DNA of 64,000 nucleotides from Gracilariopsis chorda. Taxonomy: Eukaryota; Rhodophyta; Florideophyceae; Gracilariales; Gracilariaceae. Below the pieces are notes generated by a model. That model did no database searches and was not told the DNA's origin. It saw only the letters and a program-made list of their open reading frames with translations. The stretch covers positions 40,380 to 104,379 of the forward strand of contig NBIV01000243.1 of assembly GCA_003194525.1 (NCBI GenBank), read 5' to 3'. Within the stretch, counting starts at the first letter, position 1. Each line of letters begins with the position of its first letter. A program made the position numbers and the translations under genes. Of this stretch, positions 22,171 through 33,960 are shown piece by piece.

Positions 22171-23990
22171 GAAAGAAGTCTTGTAATTACATCAAGACAG
22201 AACGAATGGGAAACGAGACACCTGGGTATGATGAACATAGCAACGAGGGCCATAATATCGTACCAAACAACCTCAAATTTCTACTGGAACTAAGCGCAAC
22301 ACGTCTCCGGCCATTTCCTTTGCTGGAGAGGAGAATGAACATCAAGAACTGGTGTAAGTACAGAAGAAGAGTGTTTGGGAAGAACGACCTGCGTCAGATG
22401 AAGTTACAACATTGAAAGAAACGAGACCTGTCAGGTCACGTAGTGGGCTGGCCACGCCATCAAATCTGATAGAGAACATTGACAGGCTACCTGGATCTTC
22501 CAGCCACTCAAAGCGTCATATTAACTGCTGTGCTTTACCTTCAAAAAGCAGCAGGCACCCAGACAGTCAGCTCGAAACGGAAAACAGAAGAATGTATCTC
22601 ATACTAAGATGCACCTGACAAGCCCCTGCCAAATATCCACAAACTGCAAGAAACTGTAAACGAGAGTTCTGCATGCCCCACTAACGTGACACTTCCTAAC
22701 GAGGACCTCATGTTATTGTCAGGGTACAATGCGGAAGCACTGAAGACGAAAGCCTTACTGATTCGTAGGCATAATGCCGGTTCGAAAGGTTCGCCGGAAG
22801 AGAAAACATCAAATACGTCTAAGAAAAACAGCAGGAGTCCGTTCTATTGCTAGACCGCATCAGCGCTCACTTTTCAAGAGCTCTCAACATACAGAAGCGA
22901 ATTGTCCGAACAAGTGGGAGACAATGATAAAAACTTCAGAAACTTGCGCTTGCCTCAATAAACACATCGGTTTCGTACGCGTGCAAAAGCTTACGGGAGA
23001 CAGATTTATATAAATAAAGTAATTCTTCTTCTTGTCTAACAGCAGTAAAGATCTAGTACAAGAGCTCTATAGAAGCAAAAAAGCCCAGGCGAAGCTCCCC
23101 GAGCAGTCCCACCGTGGCAGTGTTCACGATATACTGGTTGCGGGTCTTTTCGTATTCGCTTTGCCATGTAGGGCAAGAGCGCCACTCTTCTTCACAGAAG
23201 AAAGTACGCGCTCACTTCCAGAGTGCCATGCATTTAATGGCAGCGAAAGAAGTGCACCAAAAAATCGCTATTTATACGTGACGGAAGTGCACATGACTCT
23301 CCAGAACTCCCGGGTCTGAGTTCGAACCAGATTTATGGTGATTTCTATTCCACTCATATCAACCATCGTCATCTGTGGTAGTTCATTCAGCTTGGGAACT
23401 CATGTCCGAGTACTATAGGTTGAAATCGCAGCATTTTCGTCGGACAAGTAGAGCTAATGTTGTGCAAACGGTCTTCACTACGCGGATGCGATTAGGGACC
23501 AGCATTTTGTGCAAATGCGATGTGCGGATCTACTCAGTTTATTTCCCTATCACCATTAGTTTTGTAAATGGAAAACAAGCAAATCGGTATAGGTTCTTAC
23601 TTCTACAGGTAGTTGGCTCTAGCAATTTCGCTCATTTTCGTTTTCGTCGCCTGGGTGTGGGCCTAGTTTTTCTTCCAGTATTACTTATCATCAGATCACA
23701 GAGAGAAACGAGCGCAATTCAAACAGATTCACTTACGGAAGAATCATAACAGGACAGATGGGTCTCGTCGGGGCTGTGGTCCCTACGATGGTATTCGCTC
23801 TCGTCCGGGGACCCGCTGTATCGATGGCCGGCAGCAGTATATCCGACCTAGGTAGAACTATACTATAACAGATGGATGTCACCTACGTTACTGCAGCACC
23901 GTTACTCATACAAGGCTTGCGTTCATAGCATGAAAAGGGAGTTGAAAACCTACAATCAGTTCCGCAGAACAGCCTCTCCAAGCTAGATTG
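22171..23990 (+). other. Arm segment with short coding-like frames
   Basis: Both arms keep similar frames here: an N-terminal GNE-P-YDE-piece at 22206, a Lys/Ser-rich piece near 22610-22860, and a 124-codon frame at 23375-23749 (TSRANVVQTVF, then VGLVFLPVLLIIRSQ). The last is 93 percent identical at protein level between arms, but DNA identity is about 98 percent there, so this is not evidence of selection. A TATAAATA-like box lies near 23270 on the minus strand. No family was recognised. Confidence 0.4.
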
Positions 23991-24099
23991 CACAATAGAC
24001 ACCGTGTGCATTGGTAGGATGTTACGATATCAAATCGTTTTGTCACTATCTGGATTAAGCCTCTCACGGGTCAGCTGAAGCAGTTAATTGCCCTGAAAC

Positions 24100-26640
24100 G
24101 AAATCCAAAGTGAAAGAAGCGCGCTATCCTTATTATTTGCGGGTTCCTAACCTCCATTTTTACGATAGGCCAACAGCGTTGTTAAACGTTCTAAACTCTC
24201 TGTCAAAAAGCTAAGGTCAGAATGGATTGGCTCTCGTGACACGAGGAGAAGTTGAGGGTGAACGTGTTTCTTCTAAGACTATCAAGAATGTCGAGCAAAG
24301 TTACGGAAATGCTTGGATCAGATTTGAACCATCTCTGGGCATCATGAAGGATCCATTCCTAGTGTTGCTCGACAGAGGTCTCGCCCCTCACCTTTAGTAT
24401 GCTGCTTTCTATGGATGCTTGGAATACGATATATGTTGTGATGCCATGAATCACGTTGGGACACATAGTACGTACGAGTGGTTACCATCTAGCCCTCTTT
24501 GGAACAGAAAACAGATCTGGTCTGATATTCTTGCTCATAGTTTTCCCAATTTGTACGTTTAACCCGCCAACTTCCTGAGCAAAGGTTCATTTGCGACGCG
24601 AAGAGAATATGCAACGTTTGGTTCCCGCAACGTACCCTCATATGCCCAGTCAGGTTTATACGGACACCTAGAAGAGAAGACGAATTTGGTGTTGGGGGTA
24701 AATGAACCCAGGCAAATGGGAAGTCCAGAGGAGAAACTCAAAGAAATTCAGATTCTTCTCGCTGATAAGATTTTTACGTCAGGTCTGAATGTAAATATCG
24801 GGATTGATACAGATGGGTTATCGGTAAGCACCGATTATATCGCAGGAGTCCTTTTTTATGTCCAAGCCCTCAAGTTGCAGCTCTTTTCATCGGGTTTTCA
24901 TGTCCTCTAAAAACCTCCTATACGTCAAGAATCCGTCTCATATGTGCAAGCAAGCATCCGCGAGGACCCGGAAAACAGTCCAGAAGAATGTCGTGGGGAA
25001 CGTGCTCCTTGCCTTGATGCTTTAGTGATGGACGTCTCCGCAGCTCCTATACTAACAACTGGCCCGCATTAAACTGGTGGAAGTATCATCAACGCCCACG
25101 CTAAACTAGGACTACAGATGCCGTGGTGGTGCTACGGTAAACTAATCCGGAGCACGCTAATATTTTCTGAGGACTAGATGCCAAATACATTGAAGCCATT
25201 CTAGCCGGTGATGGGCTTAATGATGAGGCAGATGTCTTGCTGATAGGAGCAAATATTTATGCGGTAAACTCTTATCAACTTTCGCTTTCAGCCACGTATG
25301 CTCCAGGCAAAGAGACTACCGAACGAAAAAAAGGCTCATCAAGATGAGCACATTGGAGCATACCTCGAACCTTTGCCCGCACTTGTGTCAGGACTGGGCA
25401 ATATCAAAGCCAAAGGAGAATCGGTCAGAATCGCGGTAGGATGTCTGGAAGCTGGACTCGTGCTGGATCGGACTGGGCGTGTGAAGCGTTTCGATCTAGT
25501 AAAACTGGAAGAACATGGAGCAACAGCCAATAGATGTCTTGCTCGCCTTGATTTGAATCATTCGAGGCTTCTTTGAACACGCTGTTTATCTTCTTAAGGA
25601 TGTCTCCCAACGGGCAGCAGAAGCTGATGATATTTGTGGAAGACATTTGATGGATAACACGCCCACCGCATGGCAGAGACCGGCGGCATATGTAGACACT
25701 AGTCCTTGCCCTTCCTCGAACCCTCCTATGACTATGGTTCTATGTTCAGCGAATAGATAGCAGATGCGACATAGAAAAGTGGTGTTGGACCCGCCAAAGC
25801 TTTTTTCAACTGAAAGGCATACATTTACGGACATGAACAGGATGGGAAACGTGATTATGGTACGTTCAGGACTATGTTATTTTAGTTTTTAACTGGGCTG
25901 TTAAAAGGATTAACAATTTGGAACACCATTTGGGCGATATTCATGTACTTTATGCTAACAAAGATGCCCTGCTACTTGCGGTCAGAGAAAAAAGCAAGAA
26001 TGATATTATTAGAGCATCTAGTAGATTTTCTTGGCATTGCAGGAGACGCGGCTTCAGAGCGAAAGCCGAAAGGTCGTGAAGCAGTACTTTGTATGGAGTT
26101 ATGAACAAGACGGTTCAACCCATAATGGGCGGTAGTGACGCTCCAGGACGGTGCAGGAGAAGCATTTGAAGTCTCCTTCAGAATGATATCACTGATGGAA
26201 TGAGGTGGAACGGAGTGTCATGTCGACAAATATATGTTCTAACAAACGACAGAGCGCTACGTTGTCGATGAGCATAACCGCAAACTTCTAAGCACGTAAT
26301 CAACAGTGGCGTTCAAGTACATATCAGCATTACTTTTACTCACGACATGAAGGTAGAAATGTGTCATATGGTGTTGAATTAGATACTGACTAGAGATGAA
26401 GAGACTTCTTTTCGAAGTGCAAGGTTTGTTCAAGATTCTTGGAAGCCGTAGGCCGCGTTATACGGAGCGATCCGAACAAAGAAACTTTGAGATCGATTTG
26501 AGAACAGCTTGATGCCATGGACTGAGAAATCGAAGGTGTGTTGCGTTGATGTTGAGAAATTCTACAATAGTGTGCTTATAGAAGTTCGTGTCTTTTACCA
26601 AAAATGAAGGGATAGTACACGGGCAAAAAAATGGACTGTA
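24100..26640 (+). pseudogene. Unknown gene of the inverted arms, left copy
   Basis: Plus-strand coding-like blocks: 24110-24560 (YPYYLRVPNLHFYDRP, then YEWLPSSPLWNRKQIWSD), 24575-24908 (KEIQILLADKIF, then NIGIDTDGLSVSTDY), 25180-25580 (YIEAILAGDGLNDEADVLL, then SVRIAVGCLEAGL), 25590-25880 (FEHAVYLLKDVSQRAAEAD) and 26100-26550. Frames shift and stops occur between blocks. The right arm (46040-48590, minus) has the same blocks, often without the same stops, so the ancestor was one long protein, perhaps 800 residues or more. No known family was recognised. Confidence 0.5.
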
Positions 26641-26728
26641 TCGCCTTTTCTATATATACGCAGAAACACCTGGAGCTCAAGACAAAGATTATGGCCACAT
26701 TATCCAGAGCCCACTTCTTCCTGGTGTT

Positions 26729-27632
26729 TGTGGAGGTGCTGTTTTGTGAGGCAGCCTCAGAAATGGAGCCATGAAAACCACACGATGTTCGATTGTAAGA
26801 CCGAGGTGAATAGGGACTTGTCTATGAAGATGATACCAGTAATCGGTAACCTAGAAGGATAAAATCAGGTGCAAAATCGTCTAATTGGTGCCGTTCCCCA
26901 GGAGAAATCAAAGGAAAAGAGAGGAAAAGCGAAAAGGACGAGGGGAAAAGGTAACAACCCGGACGTCGTTCGGAGAGCCGAAAGAGGTTCGACAGTGAGG
27001 TTGATGCGTATTGAGCCAGCGCGGGAAACCAAATACTGAGTCGAACAACCATCTGCATCCAATATAATGAAGAGACCCAAACCGGTTATAAAAGCTAAAC
27101 ACTGGGCAAGTCCACAGGGTAACACAGATCAGATGTCCTGGATAACACTGTGCAGGTGATTATAACGATACCAATCACGGTCAGACTCCGATGCAAGTCA
27201 GCAACTTCGCACAGGCGATAATCTTAAAGCCAAGTAAGAGCTTCCATTACGTTCACGTCAAAACGGCGGAACCTTTCTCTTTTAAGGGCTATTGGGCCAT
27301 AATAAACTATAAATACTAATTACTGTACTGCTCCACGCTTGTGGTCCACAAATTTGTGTCCCTGGATGGAAAAGCTGACAACGGTGCAACAAGACACTTG
27401 TAAATCACGCCAGCAGTGAATAGAAGCACGCGAGTTTGCGATTCGTCCACCTGTCCCGGGTATGAAATACTGCACCTATAATAGTCCCAAACTCCCAAGT
27501 AAAGTTCATGCTGAGCGTTACCCAAAATTCCAAGGGTCCGCTCATCCCTGGCGTGAACCGATCCTACGACATATATGTCATCATTCTTGACTCACATCGC
27601 TCAGATGACATAAAAGCCCGCATTGCTCTACA
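26729..27632 (+). repeat. LTR-X copy B (5' LTR of an old X element)
   Basis: 904 bp, from TGTGGAGGTG to gctctaca. It is much more diverged than copies A, C and D but aligns with them throughout. It is followed by the same internal sequence as copy C. Confidence 0.72.
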
Positions 27633-29043
27633 CATCTCTCTCCATAGACAAAGAAATATCTCAACCAAAACAAGTGACCAGCAGTTAGAAAAGGAGACAA
27701 AGAATTCAACCCCTCATGGGTGATACTAACATTTATCTGGTTCATGTCATAAACCGCATAATAAGCACAAGAAATGACGTTCACTCCAATACTGCATGGT
27801 AGCAAACGAAGTTTAACAATGCCAATCAGAACAGACCCGGAACGGGTGCTTCTCAAACTGAGAGTACCGCTCCTTTGTCCTCCCAGGAAAGCTGGTTTCG
27901 TACGACTTTGTTGCCTCAGGGTCACTATTTGATAACAGTTTCGGCACACATTCGCGCGTGGAACTTTTTTCAGGGTACTGCAGTCCACATTAAACAACTC
28001 TGATGGGATCACAGTGTATCCCTGGGAGCACGACATCCGTTACGAATTCCATCACTTTATGCCAGCACTTCTTTATTTCACCATTCTCAGGCTTTCAAAT
28101 TGCCACTGTTGCAGTGCTACGAACACGATTGCTTTCTCATATGTGTGATTCTGCTAGATTCAGTCATTCCTCGCGATTGTAGAGGATGCATTGCTTTAGA
28201 CGCAAACTTTTAAATAAAAGACCTCCGCCGTTGAAAGAACCTGAACAGGGCAGGAGAATCTATGGCACGACGTGCATACAAACAGCTTTTGTGTACTCCC
28301 AGTCAGCATCGAAGTCCTACCAAATACGACTTCGACGTCTTGGGTTATAGCAAATGTAGCGGAGTATCTTACGGGGGTCGCCTGGCTCAGTTTGATACAG
28401 GTCACGTCGACACTGCAACGCCGGTAACCATCAAATCCTATATGCCGTTTGTAAAAGGCGCATCATCTTTGCGAGGTCTCTGTCAATCAGACTTTCCAAA
28501 ATACAAGAAGTGTTCTCCGAGCAGATTCGGTTTGAGCTGAAGGCACGTTTCTGACACGTGTATCTCATTCCGTATACACGTATCAAAACCGAAAGGTATC
28601 TCCCGCAAATCTTTCAATCAGTTCGCAGCATTAACACCATAGTGGCCCAAGGCTCAGTTACCCGAGTGATTTTTCCATGAACGAACTTCAGGTTTGACTT
28701 AAGTACTTTCCATCATCATTGATGATTTACATTCCGGGTATTGGTCACTCATCGCCGCAGACTGGGGTCCCGAGTGGCAGCATTCCTTCTCTGAGAAGCA
28801 TAGGAAAACTACTGTTTCTGGTTCATACCTCAAATGGTTCGGAACATTATTAAACAGGTCAACCTTTTAGTCCCATTTGGATTCAAGGACCACGTGAACG
28901 TATTCCGGTACATCTTGGATATAACTAGCGAGTTCAACTGTTGTACGGTGCCATGATATAATCGTCGTAAGTGTCCAAGAAATCCTTACGGCAGGTCTCC
29001 AGATCGCTGGCATCCAACTGCGGGAGACTTTGTTTGTTACGAC
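27633..29043 (+). mobile_element. Internal region of X element, copy B (decayed)
   Basis: It aligns with 32420-33860 behind LTR-X copy C. Matching points include a QHRSPTKYDFDVLGYSKCSG piece at 28300 and a final catccaactgc-gggagacttt segment. The similarity stops near 29043, where an unrelated minus-strand RT remnant begins. Reading frames are heavily broken. Confidence 0.6.
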
Positions 29044-29271
29044 TCATATTTTGGTAAAACAGAGTTTCGTGCCCACGTATTCGAACATGATCACATGGGT
29101 TATGTGATCATCAAAGTTGTTGGAGAACGCGATTATATCGTCAAAATTCACGAAGCAGGTTGTCCATTTTAACCTGGCCCATCGAACATCTATTGCATTA
29201 TGAATTATGGCAGGTGTATTACATAACCGGAAGGCCATTCGTTTGAATCCATATACTGCTCGGTGACACAC
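29044..29271 (-). pseudogene. Ty3/gypsy reverse transcriptase palm remnant
   Basis: 75 codons on the minus strand hold the palm blocks FKRMAFRLCNTPAI, then FVNFDDIIAFSNNFDDHIT. They match RMPFGLSNAPA and VYLDDTSVFSNNLEDHIT of element I. The YxDD box reads FNFDD. Only this part of RT is present, abutting X copy B. Confidence 0.8.
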
Positions 29272-30101
29272 AAAGGCAGTCTCGCTGCAGGTCTACTTGC
29301 GGAGAGGGGCATTGATTATTTAAGGCGGGGGAGAGAGCCACGAAATTTCCGAGATAGGTGGACTTCAATCTTGAATACACATGAGTTGGGGGCGACTACC
29401 CTGTTGGGCGGGTAGCCGCTAAGCACTGAACGCCATGCAATAAATGTGCAAGTATGCAATCTGCCCATGGCCAGGCTGCTAACCGTCGAAGACAATCTGC
29501 CTCAATCCGGACCTGATTACTCAATCAGATTGCACAGAGGTTATCAGCTCGTTCCACCGCCACTCCTCGCAGCTAGTTGAAAACATCTGTCGTCTAAGAC
29601 ATAAAACGATTTTGCATGCCATCACCATATATCCTTTCAGTGGGAATTCTGTTGGTGTGAAAAGTTGGTAATTTTTTTCAAACAAACGCACACTGGTGCG
29701 TTTCAACAATTATTAATGACTGTAAATTGCAGTGCAACTGTACGCATACTTCAAGATGGTTTGATGGCATCTACAGAAGATGAAAGGTCTTCTAGTTTAC
29801 TTGTCGCACCGTTTACAATGAATTGGAGCGAAATGGTCGAAATTGAAAGGATTGCCAGTGCTCTGATGAGCATTTGTAAGAAAATTGTTTTGTGTGGAAT
29901 GTTCAGGTTCGTATACATCACTTAACACACTACTTCGTTTTGTTATCTGACAGAAATCGACTTCAATTGTCTTTACGATCTCCGAACCATGAAATGGTTT
30001 GCCATTTTCGTCGAAGCCGCCACCATCTGGCCCAAGTGCTTCCGTTGGGTGTTTTAACATGAAACATAATCATTTAGCAGCCGACATCGGCGCACTAGTG
30101 C
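29272..30101. other. No gene recognised
   Basis: Short frames in both strands, none with a motif. Nothing supported. Confidence 0.5.
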
Positions 30102-30858
30102 ATAACTCACTGCGACTCATTACGAGGATCATTTTAGGTGGGAAACGGATGCTCAGAGGCTGACGACTCTGTTGAACGCCGTTGCCGAGACCTGGTGGTC
30201 TTCTATTTCTCAAGACGGGGTGTTATTCGAGTTTCCAGTACCTCCAGGAGTCACGATATGCAGCGCTCTATGCCCTGTGCACAATGTAAGATGGACGCGT
30301 ATGCATCTAGGGTGCGACTGGGTAGTCTTCAACGCTGTTTGAGGGACATTGGAAATACCTGAAATATATATTTTTGGCGTTTCCAAAGAAATGGAACTCT
30401 TCATCAAAGTTCCGCGAGCGAATCAAATCACGCCGGTGTTTACTGGACATACGGTCACCAAATCATCAGCCCCGACGAGTGCTCTGCTCCTGGCTTCCTG
30501 GCGGCGCCAACAGGTAGCAGAGCTAATGACGGGAGTGGATGATATCTACATGGAGGTTGCTCCCCCGGCCAAAAGACCCAAGCTCATCTCAGTGCCCGAA
30601 CTGATACCTATGGAACGAGCGGGCGGCTCCAGCGCACTTCTGGATGCCTCAAAGGCACTTCGAGTGACCGACGTCGCTGAAATTTAGGCTTTGGTGGACT
30701 TTTCATCTTCGGCCATTGCTGACTACTATCCCTCGACAATGTGCTTCTGCTTCAGAGGAACCCCTTACTTCTTTAAGTGGCAATACCGCCTCTGGTAGGC
30801 CGAGCTCTGCCTCTCAAGACGATCTTATCAATATTGATGAGAACATCAGCTCTTAGTC
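30102..30858 (+). pseudogene. Broken gene of unknown function
   Basis: One plus frame runs from about 30102 to the stop at 30687, with a single TGA near 30340. It reads AETWWSSISQDGVLFEFP, then WTRMHLGCDWVVF, then after the stop EIPEIYIFGV and the nuclear-signal-like APPAKRPKL. A shifted frame continues to 30858 with a Ser-rich acidic end (SSASQDDLINIDENISS). Together they give about 250 residues. The order (folded part, basic patch, acidic Ser tail) is coherent, but no family was recognised. It could be a retroelement ORF or a host gene. Confidence 0.4.
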
Positions 30859-31472
30859 GGAAGAGCTATGGTCTTTTAGTAAAGTAGTTTTAAATTCAAA
30901 AACCTTGAAATTAGACTAGCAATAGTACGAGCGATGCGCACTCCAGGTCCAGAAAAAGACAAAGCCCCTTACATACTTGTCAGAATTTGACACAGTCTCC
31001 GCCGGATCCGGGGTTTTCAAAATCTTTTCGCCGCTCACGTAGGGTAAGGGAGGGTATGCACACCATCATGGGTGCTGACGACCCCTCCTGCGAAGCTTAG
31101 CGTCGGTTGCCCGTCACTGTGCGACTTCATGGGAAGCTTGGAGAGCCTTACAGAGCTGCCCAGAAGACCAGATAGTCTTCTGTTCGGGCGTTTGCGTCAA
31201 CGCCTCCTTATAGAGCCGCCAGGCCCCAGTATATAATTTGGCGATGGTTCACAGATACATGCTTTGCGTGCACCGGGGATGAAGCCCATCGTTATCTTCT
31301 TTCGGGGGGCAGTACCCTCGTTAATCTTTCTAAACTCCATTGGCTTTCCAGTCGACTAGTACTCGAGTTTTCGTGCCACGTACGCCACGGTTCTTAAGAC
31401 GTGAAAGTCCACCGAAGCCCTCGCGCTTGTATTTGTTGATCCCCACTTGTAGAAGTAGGGATGATCCCTGGG
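30859..31472. other. No gene recognised
   Basis: Contains short frames only. It ends at LTR-X copy C. Confidence 0.5.
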
Positions 31473-32419
31473 TTTGGAGCAATATCCTTAGGCGGGAAAT
31501 ACTCCCAAGGTGTTCGCAGCCTTGCTCTCTTGTAAGATAGGCACAACGACACGGCTCTCCGTACCACACAGTGTTCGGATGTAAAAAAGAGGTGGTTTCG
31601 GGCTATAAAGACGGAAGTGTTACCGAGAATCGGGTTACCAGCTGGTCAACGTAGTGCACAGGTCCGTGTGAGCGGTGTTCCGGTCCACGGAGAATCCAGA
31701 AAGGGAAAAGGGAAAAAGCGGAGAAACCAAAAGGGAAGGTACAACACGGCGGGTCGTGGGGAAAGCCAAAAAACACCCGGCGGTGGTGGGTGTTTTCTTG
31801 TTCAGCCAGGACGGCAAAACTCAATACTGAGTCGAACGGCTATCTGTTCCCACTATAGAAAGTAACCAAAAAGTTAAAAACGGTGAACAATGGGCGAACC
31901 CACGGGGTAAGACAGATCAGCGGTCCTTGGTGAAACTGTGCGCCTGATTATACCGAGACAGATTAAGGTGAAACCCGAGCAGAAGTTGCCCACTTCGTGC
32001 AGGCGATAAACTCAGAGCCAAGTCACAGCTTGTCTTTACTTCAGGGTGAAACGGCAATGCCGCCCTCCATTAAGTATTATTGGGTCACAATACAATAAAA
32101 ATACTACTACTGTACTGTGCCACACATGTGGTCCACACACTTGTGTCACTTGGCGGCATTGCCGGCCACGGCGCAACACGACACATGTGAATCATGCCAA
32201 GCATGAATAGTATCCGTACGCTTGCCACGCGTCCCTCTGTTCCAGATACCACAGAAATCACGCACGGAGGTTCCAAAACTAGCAATTAAAATTCATATCG
32301 AATTTCACCTAATATTTCCGAGGGTCCACTCATACCTGACTTGAACCGATGCCACGTCGGTATTGAATCATTTATGATATACCTCGCCTAGAGGGTATGG
32401 GCGCACGCCTTGCTCTACA
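31473..32419 (+). repeat. LTR-X copy C (5' LTR of an X element)
   Basis: 947 bp, from tttggag (TGTGGAG in the other copies) to gctctaca. It is followed by an internal region shared with copy B. The matching 3' LTR was not found in the window. Confidence 0.82.
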
Positions 32420-33960
32420 CATCCCTCTCCTTAGACCAGGGAACATCGCAACGAAAGCGAGTGACGCGCAAGCGGAAAAGGGTATAACGAATCCAACTCC
32501 CCATGAGTGATACCGACCTTCCTCCGGTTCAACACATAACGTGAAGAACGAATACTAACAACATTGAAACCGATTCTTTATCTCCGTTAATGAACTCAAA
32601 GAATCTCAACCAACACAATCCCGGAGCGGGTACTTCTCAGTCTGGGAGTATAGCTCCTTCATCCTCCGGACTGAGCCGGTTTCCTATGGCTCCATTGCCT
32701 CAGGGTAGCGTTCCGATAGCCGTTACGGTACACGTTCACGCATGACACTCCTCTCATGGTACTCCGGTTTTCATAAACCAACTCGGGTGGGTCCACAGGG
32801 TATCCAGGGAAGCACGGGATCTGTTACAGAATCCTTCGATCTATGCCCACGCTCCTTGGTTTCACCCGTCCGAGGTTTTCAACCTGCCACTGATCCAGTA
32901 CTACGCACACGACGGCGTTCTCCCTGTTGGGCGTCCACTTGACGTGGTCACTCCACGCGATTGGCGGGGACGCATTGCGTTGGATCCTAGCCTTTTAAGG
33001 ATTGACCTACGCCGTGGAGAGATCCTAGATAGGGCCCGAGAAGAGTGACGCGACTCGCGTATAAACCGCTCATGCGTACGACAAGTCAACATCTGATTCC
33101 CAGTGAATACGAATTTGACGTATTGGGGTGTCGCACCTATGGCGAAGTATCCTATGGGAATAACCTGGCCCAGTTCGATACGGCACACTTTGAAACCGCA
33201 ACGAAGGTAACTATCGACTAAGATATGCTCTGTTGGGTGAGGCCCATCATCTCAGCGCAGCTTTGGTTCTTCCGACGTTCTGAAACGCAAGCGGCGTTCT
33301 CTGAGAATATGCGGTTTGAGCGCAAAGCGCGTTCCGGACATGGGCATTTGATTCCATACACCAATATCGAGACCGAATATATCTCCCGCAAACGTTCAGG
33401 AGTCGCTTCGCAGCGTTACGACCGTAGTGACGTCAGGTTGAGGTACCGAAGGGGTGTTTCCCGGAACGTCCTCCCTGTTTAACTTATATAAGTTCCCACA
33501 TCATTGATGATACGAAATCTGGTTGTTGGTCACTTATTGCCGCAGACTGGGCTACCCGCGTAGCGGTTTTCCTTCTTTAGGAAGCCTATGACCACTACCG
33601 TCTTTGGTTCATACCGCCCATGGTAACAAACATCATCAAACTGCTCGACCTGTTAATCCCATTGGGATGCCAAGACAACATGGAAGAAGTCTTATACATC
33701 GTGGATGTGATCGACCAGGTCAACTAGCATACCGTTCCATGGGATAACCGTGGTCAGGGTCCAAGAAATCCTTGTGACAAATTTCCGGGTCACGGGCATC
33801 CAACTGCTGGAGACTTCGTCTACTACGGCCCGTATGCGTGTGCAACGGTGTCCGGTGCTCATGCATTTGAGCAAAGCAGTTTTCCGTGGACCCGCAATGG
33901 ACATCTGATAGATTGGTTTGGTACTACTTCGATACATTTTGTGTGATATGTTTCTGATAT
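32420..33960 (+). pseudogene. Internal region of X element, copy C: gag-like coding sequence
   Basis: From about 32590 a plus frame starts SKNLNQHNPGAGTSQSG, a Ser/Gly/Pro-rich N-terminus. It leads to PWFHPSEVFNLPLIQYYAHD and DVVTPRDWRGRIALDPSLL up to a TGA near 33047. Later blocks in other frames are SEYEFDVLGCRTYGEVSYG, FERKARSGHGHLIPY and a segment ending GHGHPTAGDFVYYGPYA. Position after an LTR and the layout suggest Gag, but no capsid or zinc-knuckle motif was seen. The sequence ends with no pol, so the element is truncated. Confidence 0.5.

Larger units (their letters stand above)
21226..26640 (+). repeat. Left arm of a 5.4-kb inverted duplication
   Basis: The whole stretch recurs in reverse complement at 46040-51467. 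Divergence is uneven by eye: about 98 percent identity around 23375-23570 and about 85 percent around 24690-24920. The outer limit is the first base of LTR-X. The inner limit is near 26640, where both copies have agcaa or ggcaa and then diverge. The next LTR-X copy starts 89 bases farther on. Confidence 0.85.
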
